Below, one piece after another: positions 1 to 14,820 of a stretch of 64,000 nucleotides of DNA. The notes beneath the pieces are model-generated. The model saw nothing but the letters and a program-made list of their open reading frames with translations. It ran no database searches and was not told the origin of the DNA. Each line of letters opens with the position of its first letter. The stretch's first letter is position 1. The position numbers were made by a program, and so were the translations under genes. Origin of the DNA: Rotaria sordida (taxonomy: Eukaryota; Rotifera; Eurotatoria; Philodinida; Philodinidae); assembly GCA_905250125.1 (NCBI GenBank), contig CAJNOL010001026.1, positions 1-64,000 on the forward strand, read 5' to 3'.

Positions 1-2940
1 TTTCTTATCCTTTTTTTTGAATAATCACCTTTATTTGTTTCATCCATTAGTCCTCCCAAGATTTCTTCGCTCTCCTTTGATTTCATGTGGAAAAATAAAA
101 TTAACATGAAAAAGTAGTTTTAGTATTTTTTAGTAAATAAATAAATGAAAAAGCATACAAAAAGAACAATCAAAATTAATATGAACGTTTGAGGGATACT
201 GATCGAAGCCTAATAATAATGATATTTTCAAAAGAAAAATGAGTGAAACAAACCTTCCACATTCAAGTAAAAAACCTAAGAAACCTGCATTGGACACAAC
301 AAAAGGGTTTTATTTCGTAGACCATAAAGAAAAATATTTTCTGTTTTTTTTAGATTGCGTAGTGTCTTATGCGTTTATAACAGAACAATGATCAGAGCTC
401 CTCTTTCCCATCTTCTGAACACAAAGTCAGATTCAACGGAGAATTTTAGAGTCAATAGTCCAAACAAGATAAGCTGACAATCAAGTGTTCAACTGGAAAA
501 AACTATATTCTAGTTAAGATACAAAAAGAAAAAAAACTAACACAGAGAAGGTGGTATCATCAACCATGATACTTGTTCCGCTCGAAACTTTGATACCGAG
601 CAGGAATCACACGAATCCTTTTAGATAATTTATATAAATGATCAACTCTAGCCATCAACAAAACATGAGCTCGAATCACTTGAGAATGTTCTCTTGTTTA
701 AACATCTCTGTTCACAGTCTTCATCTGATCTCCTTATACAACAATTGTTTCTTTTTTGAGAATGAGTCTTTCACGCACATATATTGAATTTCCATTATGC
801 GTACCGTTTATACGCATAAAGTGTGAATTGTACGAATTTTTTCATGTCCACTATTCTCCACACGCATGTAAACACTGAAAAAGTTAACTTTTCAAGCGTC
901 CACATGGGTGTTTGAAGTATTTTTTTCCTCAGAATTAGTGAAAATATGATGAAAAAAGTTAGATGCTTGAGAATTCATACTTTTCACGCTTTCTATGTTT
1001 CGCCGGTTTTTTTCGATCATCGGAAATTGCGACTACCATCCAAAAATGTCCAATTATTTTCTGTGTTTATACATGTTTTTGAGAAGTTTTTCACTATCTG
1101 AGTAGAAACAAACTCCAGATATCCAACACTATCTATCTCATATGTAAAATACAGATTAAAGCTCTGAATACATCAGAAGATGAATGATCTTCTATTCTGT
1201 TAAGTCATTTGCGAGTTATACAAGAGTCTTTATCATGTTACTGAAAAAGGTTATATTTTTTTTTGTTTGATAATCTCAACATGACAATTTCTAGTTTGAA
1301 CTTCCTTTTGACCAATTCATTATCAGAAATTGAGTCTATTCAATTTATTCAAGTCTAATTCAATAGGAAAACAAACTTATCTTTTAATACAACAAGAAAT
1401 TAAACGGATCATCAGTAAGAAAAGCATTCTTGAAACAATACAGTCATACAGACGCGAATACCTCGGTACAGTTTACAATAGAAAATGTTTTCTAAAATAT
1501 AAGATCAATCATTCGCATCATTTATGGTTTCATATGACTGAATAGCTAAAAGAAAGAAAGTTAAAAAGGTTTTAATCGATGTTTATATATGTCAATTGTT
1601 TATGTGAAGATTTCAGTAATGTAAAGAGAATCTCTTCAAAATGCAATGTACTCAAAGCTTATTTATTACTGATTAGCTCATTTGAATAAATAGGATTGTC
1701 GATGGAGAAATGGTTTCTAGAAAAAGAATAGTTAAATACAAATGAAGGATGACTTAGGAATCATCTGCATCCATTTTGAAAAATACTATTGCACCCTTTT
1801 GCAAAAAGAAATGTGTACTCAACCATAGAAGGCATACTTCATTGAAAATGTTCCAATCTGCGTCTTGACTTGTATTCTTTTTTTCAGCTAAGAAAATGTT
1901 GTTCCATTCTGCAAATGTGTTGAAATTTTTAGAACATATTCACCTGTGATGCATTAGGATGTGTACTGCTTTGATTAAATGAGATAATCGTGAGAAAGAA
2001 CTCTTCATAAAGAAAACCTGAATAATTTTTGTAGAGCATGCTGTAAAGGGCGACGATACTGTTCTCGAGACATGTTTTTTCTGCTGAATGTAAAAATGCA
2101 TTTGTAATTAAGTATACTTTTCTTAAAACTTGTTCTTATGAAGTATTCAATTGGTAAGTGATACAACTCTAAGGTGATCAAAGCAAAATACTATCTAAGT
2201 GAATTTGTGAGTAATAATATATGCACAAATGCTAAAAATAGTCAATAAACTTTAGAAATGATTGAAAATTAGTTTTGTCTGAGGGCTTTATGAGTTGTAT
2301 TTTGCTCAGTTGAAACTTGATATGCTTCAAGTTGTAGGATTCATATCATGATTAAGTATATTTGATCTTCTCCAAAAAGTGTAGTGAAATTTTGAATTTT
2401 TACTTCATTTTATGTACCTCATTAAAATATTTTTGTTCAAGTGCTGTTCTATACAGTCCAATATTTCTTTCGTTTTTTTTAAATTTGAACTAAATAAAAC
2501 TTAAAATTAAAAATCAGACAAATAGAAAACTATCCAAATACACGACTAAAAAATTTCTCTTGTCAGCTAATAACAATTACTTCTAATTTTGAATTTTATA
2601 TTTCATCTAATGCTTGTGGCATTTCAGTTCTGTTAGCTTTCCTGTTTTTTTTAATATGTTGCTCATTATTATTTCGTAAATGAGATAAGTCTTGAATTTT
2701 TAGTCGTTCTAAACTTGGTAGTAATTAACTACATGTTAAAAGTTCTAATGTAATTAAAAAAATTGAATTTATTAATAGAATTTAATATTTGATATTTATC
2801 ATACCTAATTTTATAGTTACTCTTTTGATCATTTGATCGATAAATAGCACAATTAATAGTATTATTATCAAGATTTGACATAATTTTGGTTGAAAAAAAA
2901 AAATTTAGATAGGAGATATTTTAGAATGGGTATGTATTGG
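1..2940. other. Gene-free AT-rich stretch
   Basis: I see no exon chain with a conserved reading frame on either strand. The open stretches are short, have no recognisable motif and lack consistent splice sites. No large inverted repeat, tRNA-like structure or transposase remnant was found. It is probably intergenic DNA or decayed sequence upstream of the HIBCH pseudogene. Confidence 0.5.
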
Positions 2941-2959
2941 TGTTAGCGATATTATATGA

Positions 2960-4770
2960 ATGGTCAAATCAAGTGTAGATGTCGTGAGTCTTAACGTGCT
3001 TCATTTCTCACTAAATGAAATGTTTCGAAAAATAATACAAATAAGTTTTTCTCAGTATTGTTCAAAAAGAAATATCTATATAATTCAAGATAATGAAGTT
3101 CTATTTCATTATATAAATAAAATAGGAATTATGCAATTAAATAAACCTGAATTAATTATTATTTAAAGTACTGGATCAAGAGCATTCTCTGCTGGTAGTG
3201 ATATTAAAAGTAACAAAAAAAAACAGAATTATTTATTTCATATGAACAAATAAGTCAAATTTTAGTTCTCTCAATGACACCATCTAATAACGAAAATATT
3301 CGAACCAATTATTTAAGAGACGAATATCAACTTATTTATCTTATTGGAACTTATAAATTACTGTATGTTGCATTGATCAATGGTATTACAATGGGTGGAG
3401 TATGTTGAATAGAATTAAGCAGTTATCATTTTGTTTATTACAGGGTTGTGCTTTATCAGTACATGGATCATTTCGAATAGCTATATAAATAACAACAGTT
3501 GCTATGTCTGAAACAACTATTGGTAAATGAAAAAAATTGTTCATTGATTTATATGATTCATTTTTTAAAAAAAGGTTTGTTTCCAAATGCTGGTGATTCA
3601 TATTTTCTTCCGCGTCTATCGAATAATCTTGGTGTATTTCTTGGTTTAACAGTTCATCGTTTACGTAGTATGGATGTTGTGCATGCTGGTATTGTAACGC
3701 ATTTTGTTTCAACTAATTGAGTATTGTTAATATTTTCATATTTATATCATTGTGATATTTAGTTGATAGATATTGAACAAAAACTTGTTAAATTATCAAA
3801 AGTTGATTATAATTCAATAAAAGAGATTTTGGATAAAAGTAGTGAATCGATAAGTTTTCAGAATTTGTCGAAGTGCTGCAAAAAAGAAAATAACATTTAA
3901 AGTATATTCTTCGTTTTAAGTGGAAATGTTGGACTTTTATGTCTTCAAATTTTTCTTATCTATAATAATAGTTCATGAAAAAAGAAAGTGTATATTAAAC
4001 CGATAGTTTTGAAAATCAGTATCTTGATTTCATTAAGAATTTTCCAATGAAGAGGAATCGTAGGTATTGCACATATAGAAAAGATCTTTGCACATAGTTC
4101 TCAATCGAAGTCGAAGAGTTAAGTTTCGGAAGTTTTTCAAGATCATTAATCGTTTAACCATCATAATCTTAATGAATAGCTTTGATGGATTTTAAAAATC
4201 TTCAACTAGAGTCAGTTTTTTTTCTCAGGAACAGTATATTTTGTTGTTGAACAAATTACTGTTGCGTAATCGAGTGTTTTCAATAGATGTAAAAAAATGT
4301 TGAAACTATTTTCGAACAATTAGAATCTGATGGATCATTATTTGCTTTAAAACAACTTTCAATTCTTAAGAAAATGGTTAGTTATTTATATTTTCTTTAG
4401 ATATTTTAATTATTTGTCTATTTAGAGTCCAATATCGTTGAAAATTACATTAGTACTATTGAAACGAGGAAAACAATTCGATTTAAAAGAATGTTTAAAA
4501 ATGGAATATCGCATTTTACATTATGCTATAAATGATCATGATTTTTTCGAAGATGTTCCAGCTTGTATGTCGCTATTGATAATAAAAGAAAAAAAAACAA
4601 ATTTCATTTATCTTTCTATTTTTCTAGTTCTTATTGATAAAGATAACAAACTTCAATGAAAACCTAATTTATTAGAAATACTTTCTGATGAACATAGTGC
4701 TCATTATTTTGAAAAATTATCACACGATAAAGAATTGCATTTGTCAGAAAAAAACAATTGATAATCATTG
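2960..4770 (+). pseudogene. HIBCH: HIBCH-like pseudogene, copy 1 (3-hydroxyisobutyryl-CoA hydrolase)
   Basis: Fragments in family order match 3-hydroxyisobutyryl-CoA hydrolase, the mitochondrial valine-catabolism enzyme of the crotonase fold. Visible pieces are IGIMQLNKPE (near 3130), GSRAFSAGSDIK (near 3175), YVALINGITMGG (3372), CALSVHGSFRI (3450), LFPNAGDSYFLPRL (3574), HAGIVTHFV, and a C-terminal part with SPISLKITL, KMEYRILHYAINDHDFFEDV and VLIDKDNKLQ. Original introns are still recognisable, for example GTATGT...ACAG at about 3401-3444 and GTAAAT...AAAG at about 3526-3572, so it is not a processed copy. In-frame stops lie at about 3164, 3485, 3718 and 4657, and a block after LNKPE is missing. 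The 4657 TGA falls where the family has a tryptophan. Broken beyond function; the recognition is strong. Confidence 0.85.
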
Positions 4771-6179
4771 ATATATATATATAGGTGAGCTAGTGCATCA
4801 AATTTTTCTGATAGATGATAAAATAGATGCTTGTTTTAATTAATTATTTTCAATGAGAGCTTTGTTCGTAGGACTTTATTTAGTAAGTTTTTTATTATGC
4901 GTTTGATTTTCTTACATTTTCATTTCTTAAAATGATTTTAATCAGAATTGACTCTACGTGTTGTTTGCATTCATGGATTGATTGATGATTCGATAATAAA
5001 ATTTTCATAATAAATAGTCTATACTTTCAGCTTACATCTTCTACTTTCTTGGTCTTGGAAATATATGTGTAATTTCGTATACATGGATAAAAATCATAGA
5101 TTTTCAGAAGAAGAAGTTGGTACAAAGGAAGAAAGTAATAGAAGCTCTTGTGATATCTAGAACCGAATATGCAAAGAGTATCAATCAGATATAGAACAGA
5201 TCTGGGTTTTTGATGACCGATATTAGTATTAGTTTTGGTTCTGGTTAGATCAAACCGAACTGAATCGGTCAATCATGGCTCTCAATGACTTATGAGTGTG
5301 GAAGAAACTACAGTTCAACAGACAGTCAGACGTAGACTGTCTGTCAGAATTTGACAGACAGTTTTCAGGCTACCAGTCAAAATTTTCGCAGACACAATGC
5401 AAAAACTGGAAGAAACTAGCACCCTAGTCTCTCCTTTATCGAGACTCATGCTATCTATCGTCGATCAGCTAGTCTAAAAACTGAACCAATATCTGTTGTA
5501 TCTTTTTAGCTACTTCACTGATCAGAGAACTTACATTCTATAGGGAAAATTTGATTAAATTCATCATCATTTATATGAATTGATAGGTTCAACTTCGACA
5601 AACATTTTTATGAAGCCATGAAAAGAGATTGATATAATTCAAGGTTTATTTTTTATACGTTGATACTAATCTCAAGAATTCAGATATTAATAAGATTTTT
5701 TTTCGAAAAATTTCTTTGCTATACTGTCGCACTTCTAATATGCTATATTGTCAAATTATTAATCATTTTCAGAAAATATATAAAATACTGTTAAATGTGT
5801 TATAGAAATTCTGAATAAAACAGTTGACAATTATCTTGAAACTTTTTGTTAGTTTTCAAGGCAAAGAAAAGACCAGCACAATTTTCCATCAATACATTCT
5901 CGTGTATGAAAGATTCTCAAATACCTTAACATGTTCGTGGGCCATGAAATAAAATTCAACCAATCATTTATTCTAAAGCTAAACTAATCAACATTTTGTC
6001 TTTCACAAATAATACACTTTCGTAGAAGAATTTTAATTATATAATAGAATTAAAATAAAAATATTCACATAAGTTAATTAATTGTGTAAAGAGCTAATTG
6101 TTATCTAAACAAATTTTTAAATATATTTTCTGTTTGTTATTCATCTTTTGAAAAGTTTCAGAGTTGTATTTTTCTTAAT

Positions 6180-7035
6180 ATTATTCAGTTAGAAATGCTA
6201 ATGTAACTGAAGATAATGGAGTATTATTGTATGATATTAATATAAAAAGAATTACTCAATTCAATAAAATGACAAGGATCAAATTCTCTAACGTTTTCAG
6301 TAGTTCAGCAGATTTATTTGTCATTGAAATTAGGATTTTTTCTCTTCCATCCTGTGTATTTGACTGAGAAAAAAGTTCTTGTTCAAATGTATTCTCTGTT
6401 GGTGATGATATCAAAGATAAATTGTGCTTTTAAGCACTTGAAATTAATAGATCCAAAAAAAAATTCCATGTTACTGTATCGAAGAGGAATATCAACTAAA
6501 TTTATATCATTTTTATAGTTAGTTGGAAGAAACTGAACAAAAACTTGTTAACTTACCAAAAGTTGATTATAATTCAGTAAAAGAATTTTCGAGTATAAAT
6601 ATTGAATCGATGCATATTTAAGTTTTATTTTAAGGTTTCAATTATACATGATGCTATGTAAATAATAAGACTAAATGTTAATATGTGAAAACAGTTAAAC
6701 AGCCATTTTAAAAAAATGATAGCGTCTCATGAATGATGAAGATGTTAAATACGATGGCCTTTGTTTCTAATAGAAATCAGAAAAGTAATGATAATCTATA
6801 GGAATATTTCAAAAAAGGAATATCATATGATTCAATAGATTTTGAAAGACCATGAATTTGTCCAAGATGTTTGAACTAATATGTTGCTTCTGACAAAATA
6901 ATTATTATATCTAGTCTCTAACGATAAAAATAACAAATCTAAATAACAGCGAATATATTAGAAAATATTTCTAATGAATATATAGCATGTTATTTTAGTA
7001 AATTACGATTCAATGAAGAATGAGAATATCATGAA
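6180..7035 (+). pseudogene. HIBCH: HIBCH-like pseudogene, copy 2 (heavily decayed)
   Basis: A second, shorter relic of the same gene follows the first. Around 6390-6420 the reading FSVGDDIKD parallels FSAGSDIK of copy 1. At 6530-6610 the DNA is nearly the same as 3765-3855 in copy 1 (the LEETEQKLVNL / LIDIEQKLVKL stretch). At 6800-7020 it parallels 4500-4740 of copy 1 (the HDF..DV and LIDKDN regions), with many frameshifts and stops. The middle of the gene, including the GITMGG and FLPRL parts, is deleted. It looks like a tandem duplicate that decayed further than copy 1, or one end of a larger rearrangement. Confidence 0.7.
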
Positions 7036-8464
7036 AAAAATTTTAAGAAAAAAAAAGCAAAGAATAGTTATGTACTCTAGTGAGCTAATCATTAAAATCT
7101 GTCTTTTTTTCATGGGTGATATGATAGATTTTTATTAATACTCATTGGTTTCCATGAACAACATTTGTCTATTGATTGAAATAAATTTTTATTTAATAAC
7201 AACAGTGGTAATTATTGATTATAAACAATAAAAAGTTTAATTGATCCTGTTGATGTTAACTATTCATTTTTTGGAATAATTAGAATGAATTTTCTAAAAA
7301 TTCTTCTTCAAGATCATAATAACTATCATTATTACGTATATTCATACAAATCATAATGTGTAATAGAAATACAAACAAAGATACTATATAATTATATTCC
7401 TACTCGAGTTAGAAACAGCAATGTCTCGTTCTTTTTTTTTGTTCAGTTGTCTGTCTAATGGTGGTTAAGAAAAGCGAAAAGAAGAGAAAATATATAGAAT
7501 ATTTAATTTATCCTAATTTTCTGTTGGTAGTCTATCTACTTCTAACAATGAGAATTGTGATGATATCTGAGGTAATTATTAAGTATTTATTGGAAGCACA
7601 TGTGAATCATCAAAAAGAATATTGCATCTAGTTGACTTGTTAAATTTTGTAAAAATTTAATAGAATATCAAATAGACTTTTAAGTTTGTGATCTGTTCAA
7701 AAAAAAATACGGTGCTTCCAAATTTAATGTGAGTATCATGATATATCAGTAACAATCAATAGTTTTTAGAAGAATAAGATCTCATATCGTTCTGGACAAT
7801 TTCTTTCTTTAGATTTAGTCAGAATATGTTTTATAAGATTAAAACATTAGTCAAGAGATCTAAATAAACTTCAAAAAAATAATTTCCCAACATTTCTTCA
7901 TCTGTATCTCAAGGATTAATGAAGTTTGCAATTAGTTATAAGTCGTTTAAGAAAGATTTCGATTTTTTATTTTATTAAAAGATTTTCAATCTTGTAATAA
8001 AATTCATCACGATATTACACTTCTAACTCTTTCTCAAACACAAGAATTCATGTATAGATTATTATGTGATATATCAATATCACTGATGAATATCTGTATA
8101 GTATTGGCTTAGGTTTCAGTGAAGGAAACAAAAAACTTACATTGTCCAATGGTATTAAAAGTGAACCATTAATACTACATATCAAAATTATTGAAATATA
8201 TACATATAACAATTTATCTTTTGTGTCTGTTGCAATTTTTCTCTGTCTATTTTATTGGAACAATATAATCAATACTTCTATCGTTCTCTTCTGCTATTGT
8301 TATCAGAGAAATATTTTGTACTCTATCGACAATTAATTTTCTTTTTTTCCTTATTCCTCTTAGATGTTGCCAAGTTCTTACATGTTATCAAAATACGAAT
8401 TATCTGTAGAGAAAGTAGAATATTAAATTATAAATATTTATTTTTAGATATTAAATTTAATTAA
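7036..8464. other. AT-rich intergenic stretch
   Basis: No exon chain or recognisable family was seen between the HIBCH relics and PLPBP. Short open stretches near 8142-8464 are rich in Phe, Leu and Tyr and look like AT-rich chance frames. The last 150 bases probably hold the PLPBP promoter and 5' UTR, but I cannot point to a specific element. Confidence 0.4.
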
Positions 8465-9172
8465 ATGAGTGAACTTGTATCTCGTTTAAAATTTATTCTT
8501 CAACGTATAAATGAACTATCACCACCTCATCGTTCACCTGTTCGTTTAATTGCCATATCAAAGACAAAACCAGTTGAAGATATCATTGAACTTTATTCTG
8601 CTGGTCAACGTTATTTTGGTGAAAATTATGTCGAAGAATTAGAAAAAAAATCTAATAATCATTTAATTCGTAGTCAATGTCCAGATATATGTTGGCATTT
8701 TGTTGGTCATCTACAACGGAAAAAAGTTCCTCGAATTTTAACACGTGTACCAAATCTTGATTGTATTCAAACTATTGATTCTACTGACTTAGCTAATCGT
8801 TTAAATTTAGTTCTTCAAAAACAATCACGAAAATTAAATATACTTCTACAAATAAACACAAGTAATGAAAAACAAAAATATGGAATTGAATCAAAACAAT
8901 TTTTATCTTTATATGAATATATTAAAACAAAATGTCCATTATTAGTGTGTCAAGGTTTAATGACAATTGGTTCATTAAATAATGTTCAAATAGAGAATGA
9001 CCAAGATTTTCAAGTTTTAATTAAATGTCGAGAAGAACTATGTGCAAAGTATAATTGTGAATTAAATACTATTGAACTTTCAATGGGTATGTCGCATGAT
9101 TATGAACGTGCTATTCAAATGGGAAGTACGATTGTTCGTGTGGGTAGTTCCATATTTGGAGCTCGTCATTGA
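8465..9172 (+). CDS. PLPBP: PLP homeostasis protein (YggS/PROSC family), single exon
   Basis: The 235-residue product matches the YggS/PROSC/PLPBP family, which binds pyridoxal 5'-phosphate and buffers vitamin B6 without known catalysis. Family marks are in order: AISKTKP at about residues 29-35, whose first Lys is the expected Schiff-base lysine; FGENYVEEL (51-59); WHFVGHLQ (77-84); LLQINTS and KYGI; GLMTIGS (about 164-170); ELSMGMSHDYERAI; and VRVGSSIFGAR at the C-terminus. The length is normal for the family and both ends are intact. It has no intron, unlike nearly every neighbour, although the family is universal in animals, so transfer is not required to explain it. The first ATG of the frame lies just after an AT-rich leader. 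Confidence 0.95.
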   Translation: MSELVSRLKFILQRINELSPPHRSPVRLIAISKTKPVEDIIELYSAGQRYFGENYVEELEKKSNNHLIRSQCPDICWHFVGHLQRKKVPRILTRVPNLDCIQTIDSTDLANRLNLVLQKQSRKLNILLQINTSNEKQKYGIESKQFLSLYEYIKTKCPLLVCQGLMTIGSLNNVQIENDQDFQVLIKCREELCAKYNCELNTIELSMGMSHDYERAIQMGSTIVRVGSSIFGARH

Positions 9173-12100
9173 TTCTTGTTTTTTATTTCTATAAAAAATA
9201 AAAACATAACATTTCTTGAGCCTTCTTTCAGATTAATGTATGCAGACCGATCATTTCAGGTCCAATTTTTGGAGCCAAAATTTGAACTAGAATAATTTGT
9301 TCAATCGATTACTAAATTACTTATTATTGAAATTTTTTGTTATCTTTTTTATAACATCAAAATCTAGTGATAGAACAAATTTAGTAAATAGAAAACAACG
9401 TATGTATTTCATGTGCAGTGAAGAGAAAATAGATCTAGAAAAAAATTATTTATCATAATCATAGAATATTTATCGACATTGTTAAACAAGTTTCATCTCT
9501 TGAATCAAAAGTTCGTCAATAAAAGTTGATCAGTGCGAACTATCAAAAAAAATTACAAAGCCAAATCAATTTCGGAGCAGAAAGTCTTATCGACATTACA
9601 ATTGAAAACATTTATTATTGACAGAATCAGGTCTTAAATTGATCATTATCAAATGATATTGATGAATCAGTAATATGCAATCGATTCGTTATATGTCTAT
9701 ATAAAATATAAGCAATAAAATGTGTCGTTTAGCATAGTTTTATATCAGGATATGAGTGTTAGGGAAAAAAGTACACATACTCCCATCCTCTAACTCTTTG
9801 CAACTGAGAACACGTTAACAAAATGGATCACAAATAGAGATGTGCGGGAACAGTCCCGATCTAGGTCGCAGTCACCGAGATTGAGACCTGACCTGAACCG
9901 GAATCTGAGACTATATGATGTCCTTAACTCTGTCGCTTTTCAAGTAACATTTTTCGTACATCATCAATCAATTTTGTATTGTCATACTAATATCTCGTAA
10001 TACAAAAACATATTATGTAATTTGAGATGTTCGAGATCAGTCCAGATTCTGATCCCGGGATCAGGATTGAAAACTCAAGCTTATAATAAATATTCTATGG
10101 TTTTAAGCAGATTACCTTATCAATCATATGAGTCAGAACATAATTTAAGGGAGATAATCCAAAAAAATGCTAGTCATAGACAACATAAATAAAAAAAACG
10201 AGTATTGAAGAATTATTTTCGATGTGATGCGACTAAATTCCGAAATAGTTTTTTCTTGATCGAGACCAGAATCAAAAAAACTTGATCGAGTACATCTCTT
10301 ATCATAAATCAATAATTTTCTTATTCATGAAATAGATCAAAATTTCAGAATGTAAAATAAAAATAAAAGTTTTTAAATTTCTTTCTTTCTTGTCAGTAAA
10401 CTTTCACATGAAGATATAAGTTTTTCTACAAAACAATATTAAGAAACTGTGTAATCGATAAATTAATGAATGAATTAAAAAATAAATTTATAAATTTATT
10501 TTTGAAGTAATTTCTTATACAACCGTTTATATTTTATTTTATGTTGTTGTTTCTTTACATACTAATGATGTTGAATTATAGATGGGCTAGATGTTTTTTT
10601 TCTTTTCCTCTATCTCGGAGTCGTACTCTTTGTACTTGTAGCGAATGCAAGAGAAAAAAGTCGTCCAATTTGAATTATTCTTAACTACTATAACTGATAC
10701 GAAACGTGTAAAGATAGGAAGGATCATATAGGATTGATTTTAATGATATCGCTCTTACATTGTGCTTGTTTCCTTCTTCATCCTTTTGATACAAGCATGT
10801 GGGGTAACTTTGTAGCCGTGTCAGAGAGATTCAACATTCGGTTGGCATCCATAGGAGTGCATGGAGAGGTCTTTGGGGTACATGTATGTCATTGTAGTCA
10901 TCTCGTACCTATGATACACGCACATGTATTGTAGCTCGACTATTGCTGGCATTGTCCGCAGCACTATCCCAGTATGGTCCAAGGGTCTCTCTAGTCGTGC
11001 GCACGCGTGAACACAAGCATTCTAGACGAAAAAAGCAATCGTAATCAATACAAACAAACGTTGAACGAAACTTATTTGTTCTAACAAAAAGATTTAATTA
11101 CATTTTCTCTTTCACAAGTTTGAAATCGATAAGGTTAAAAAACAAAGGCATTCATTATCGTGAAATAATTTTTCAACGAACGAAAAATGATTCATTTCAT
11201 CAGCGTTACTTCCTCTTATCAATGATTGACTTTATTCATTTGCTTATGAGTATCACAATATTAAAATTAATCGGATGTAAGTAGTACGACAGGAGAATGT
11301 AATGATGTGTGTTGAGTAAGATGGATGATAGATAATAATCAAAAACATGCATCCTGATTCCTACCTACATTCTTTGCTAAAATATTAGGTGATTTAAGAA
11401 ATGTAATTTTTCAAGATGATTAAGATTTTAAACAAAAGATGCTCGTAGTTGTGAATTTCATCAGATTTATTTTTAGGAATCGAAGTGATGAGAGTGGAAA
11501 TACGATAACATTAGACAATTGAAAAACGATATTAAAACAGAATAGAATAAATTTAATATTTTTTTATATCAAAGAATAATAGATTAATGTTAGTATGATT
11601 AAAATTAGGAATGCGTCAAGATAGCAATCAAATACACGAACATTAATAAATCGATATGTATTTCTTTTTATATGGAAAAATTATTTGGATTTAAAAATAT
11701 CAACATAAGTAATTGGAACATTGATAAAATATGTCATGCTAGTATTGTTACAGTTTATCATCTATAATAAAATTGATCGACTCGAAATTTTGCAGTTATT
11801 TAGTACCCAGTAAGTACAATAATCTTCTAAAATTTCAAAAAATTAGATTTCGTCAAATACAAGAATGATGAGTTTTAAAATCGTTTCAGAACTTTTGGAA
11901 CATCCATTCAATATATGTTTGTAACATATCTTTTGTCTTCTTACTCGATATAAACAATTAGAATCGTTCAAATTTCATTATTTCAAATCTTTTCTCATCT
12001 AGTTTTCGTTCTAGACCATAAAGAAAGACTAAAAACAATAAATACTAAGGGCATACTAATATAATCACAAATGCTATATGCATCTGTAACATAACCTTTT

Positions 12101-12736
12101 ATATTTTAAAACTGTGTACGAAGCCCTATAGGCAACAAAAACAAGCTTCATACATTTCAATAGTGTAATAAATACTCGATATTTTGGACAAAAAAATAAA
12201 AAATAAAAATATGATGATTTTGAGTTATTTCTTTGGTTGATTTGATTTTATTGTATATTTTATTTACAATTGATTAAATATAAAAGGATCAATTATTTCC
12301 CCTTGAAATACGCGTGTAAATTTTAAAAGTCTGTTACGACAATAAATACACATTAATAATGACTTTAATTTAAAATTAGCTCGAGTATTATCTGTCTAAA
12401 ACTGTTGCCTAATAGATGATGCTACACGAAAAATACTCATCCAGTTTGACATTTAAACTAAGAGAAGTATTATCAGAAATCGATCTACAATGTGTTCATT
12501 TATAGATACATTTATTAGAAAAAAACAAACAAACGTACTCTTTAATGATAAACGATTTTTACAAAGAGATTAAAAATATCCAAATATAAAAACTATCTGA
12601 TTAAAATAAGTACTAAAAAATACATTTTTTTAAATTCAAATCTGAATTCGTTTCACCGATACAGAAAAGGAAAGAATGAATTGCCAATATTTGATTTTAG
12701 TTTATACACAATTTACACATTTTTTTCTTCTTTTTA
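9173..12736. other. Long intergenic region between PLPBP and HDHD5
   Basis: No conserved coding chain was found. Two parts differ from the AT-rich background. At 9835-10310 there are recurrent GATC/GATCCCG/GAGACC phrases and both ends carry AGAGATGT in opposite orientation, suggesting a worn inverted repeat. At about 10700-11010 the base composition is noticeably richer in G and C, with no clear reading frame. HDHD5 transcription ends into this region from the other strand, and PLPBP ends into it on the plus strand, so both 3' UTRs should lie here. Confidence 0.4.

Positions 12737-14820
<2,084 letters not shown>

Noticed and set aside
4657..4659. In-frame TGA where HIBCH has tryptophan, which could hint at codon reassignment or recoding
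   Set aside because: Other genes in the window use TGG for tryptophan and TGA as stop, and the HIBCH copy has further TAA/TGA breaks, so ordinary decay explains it.
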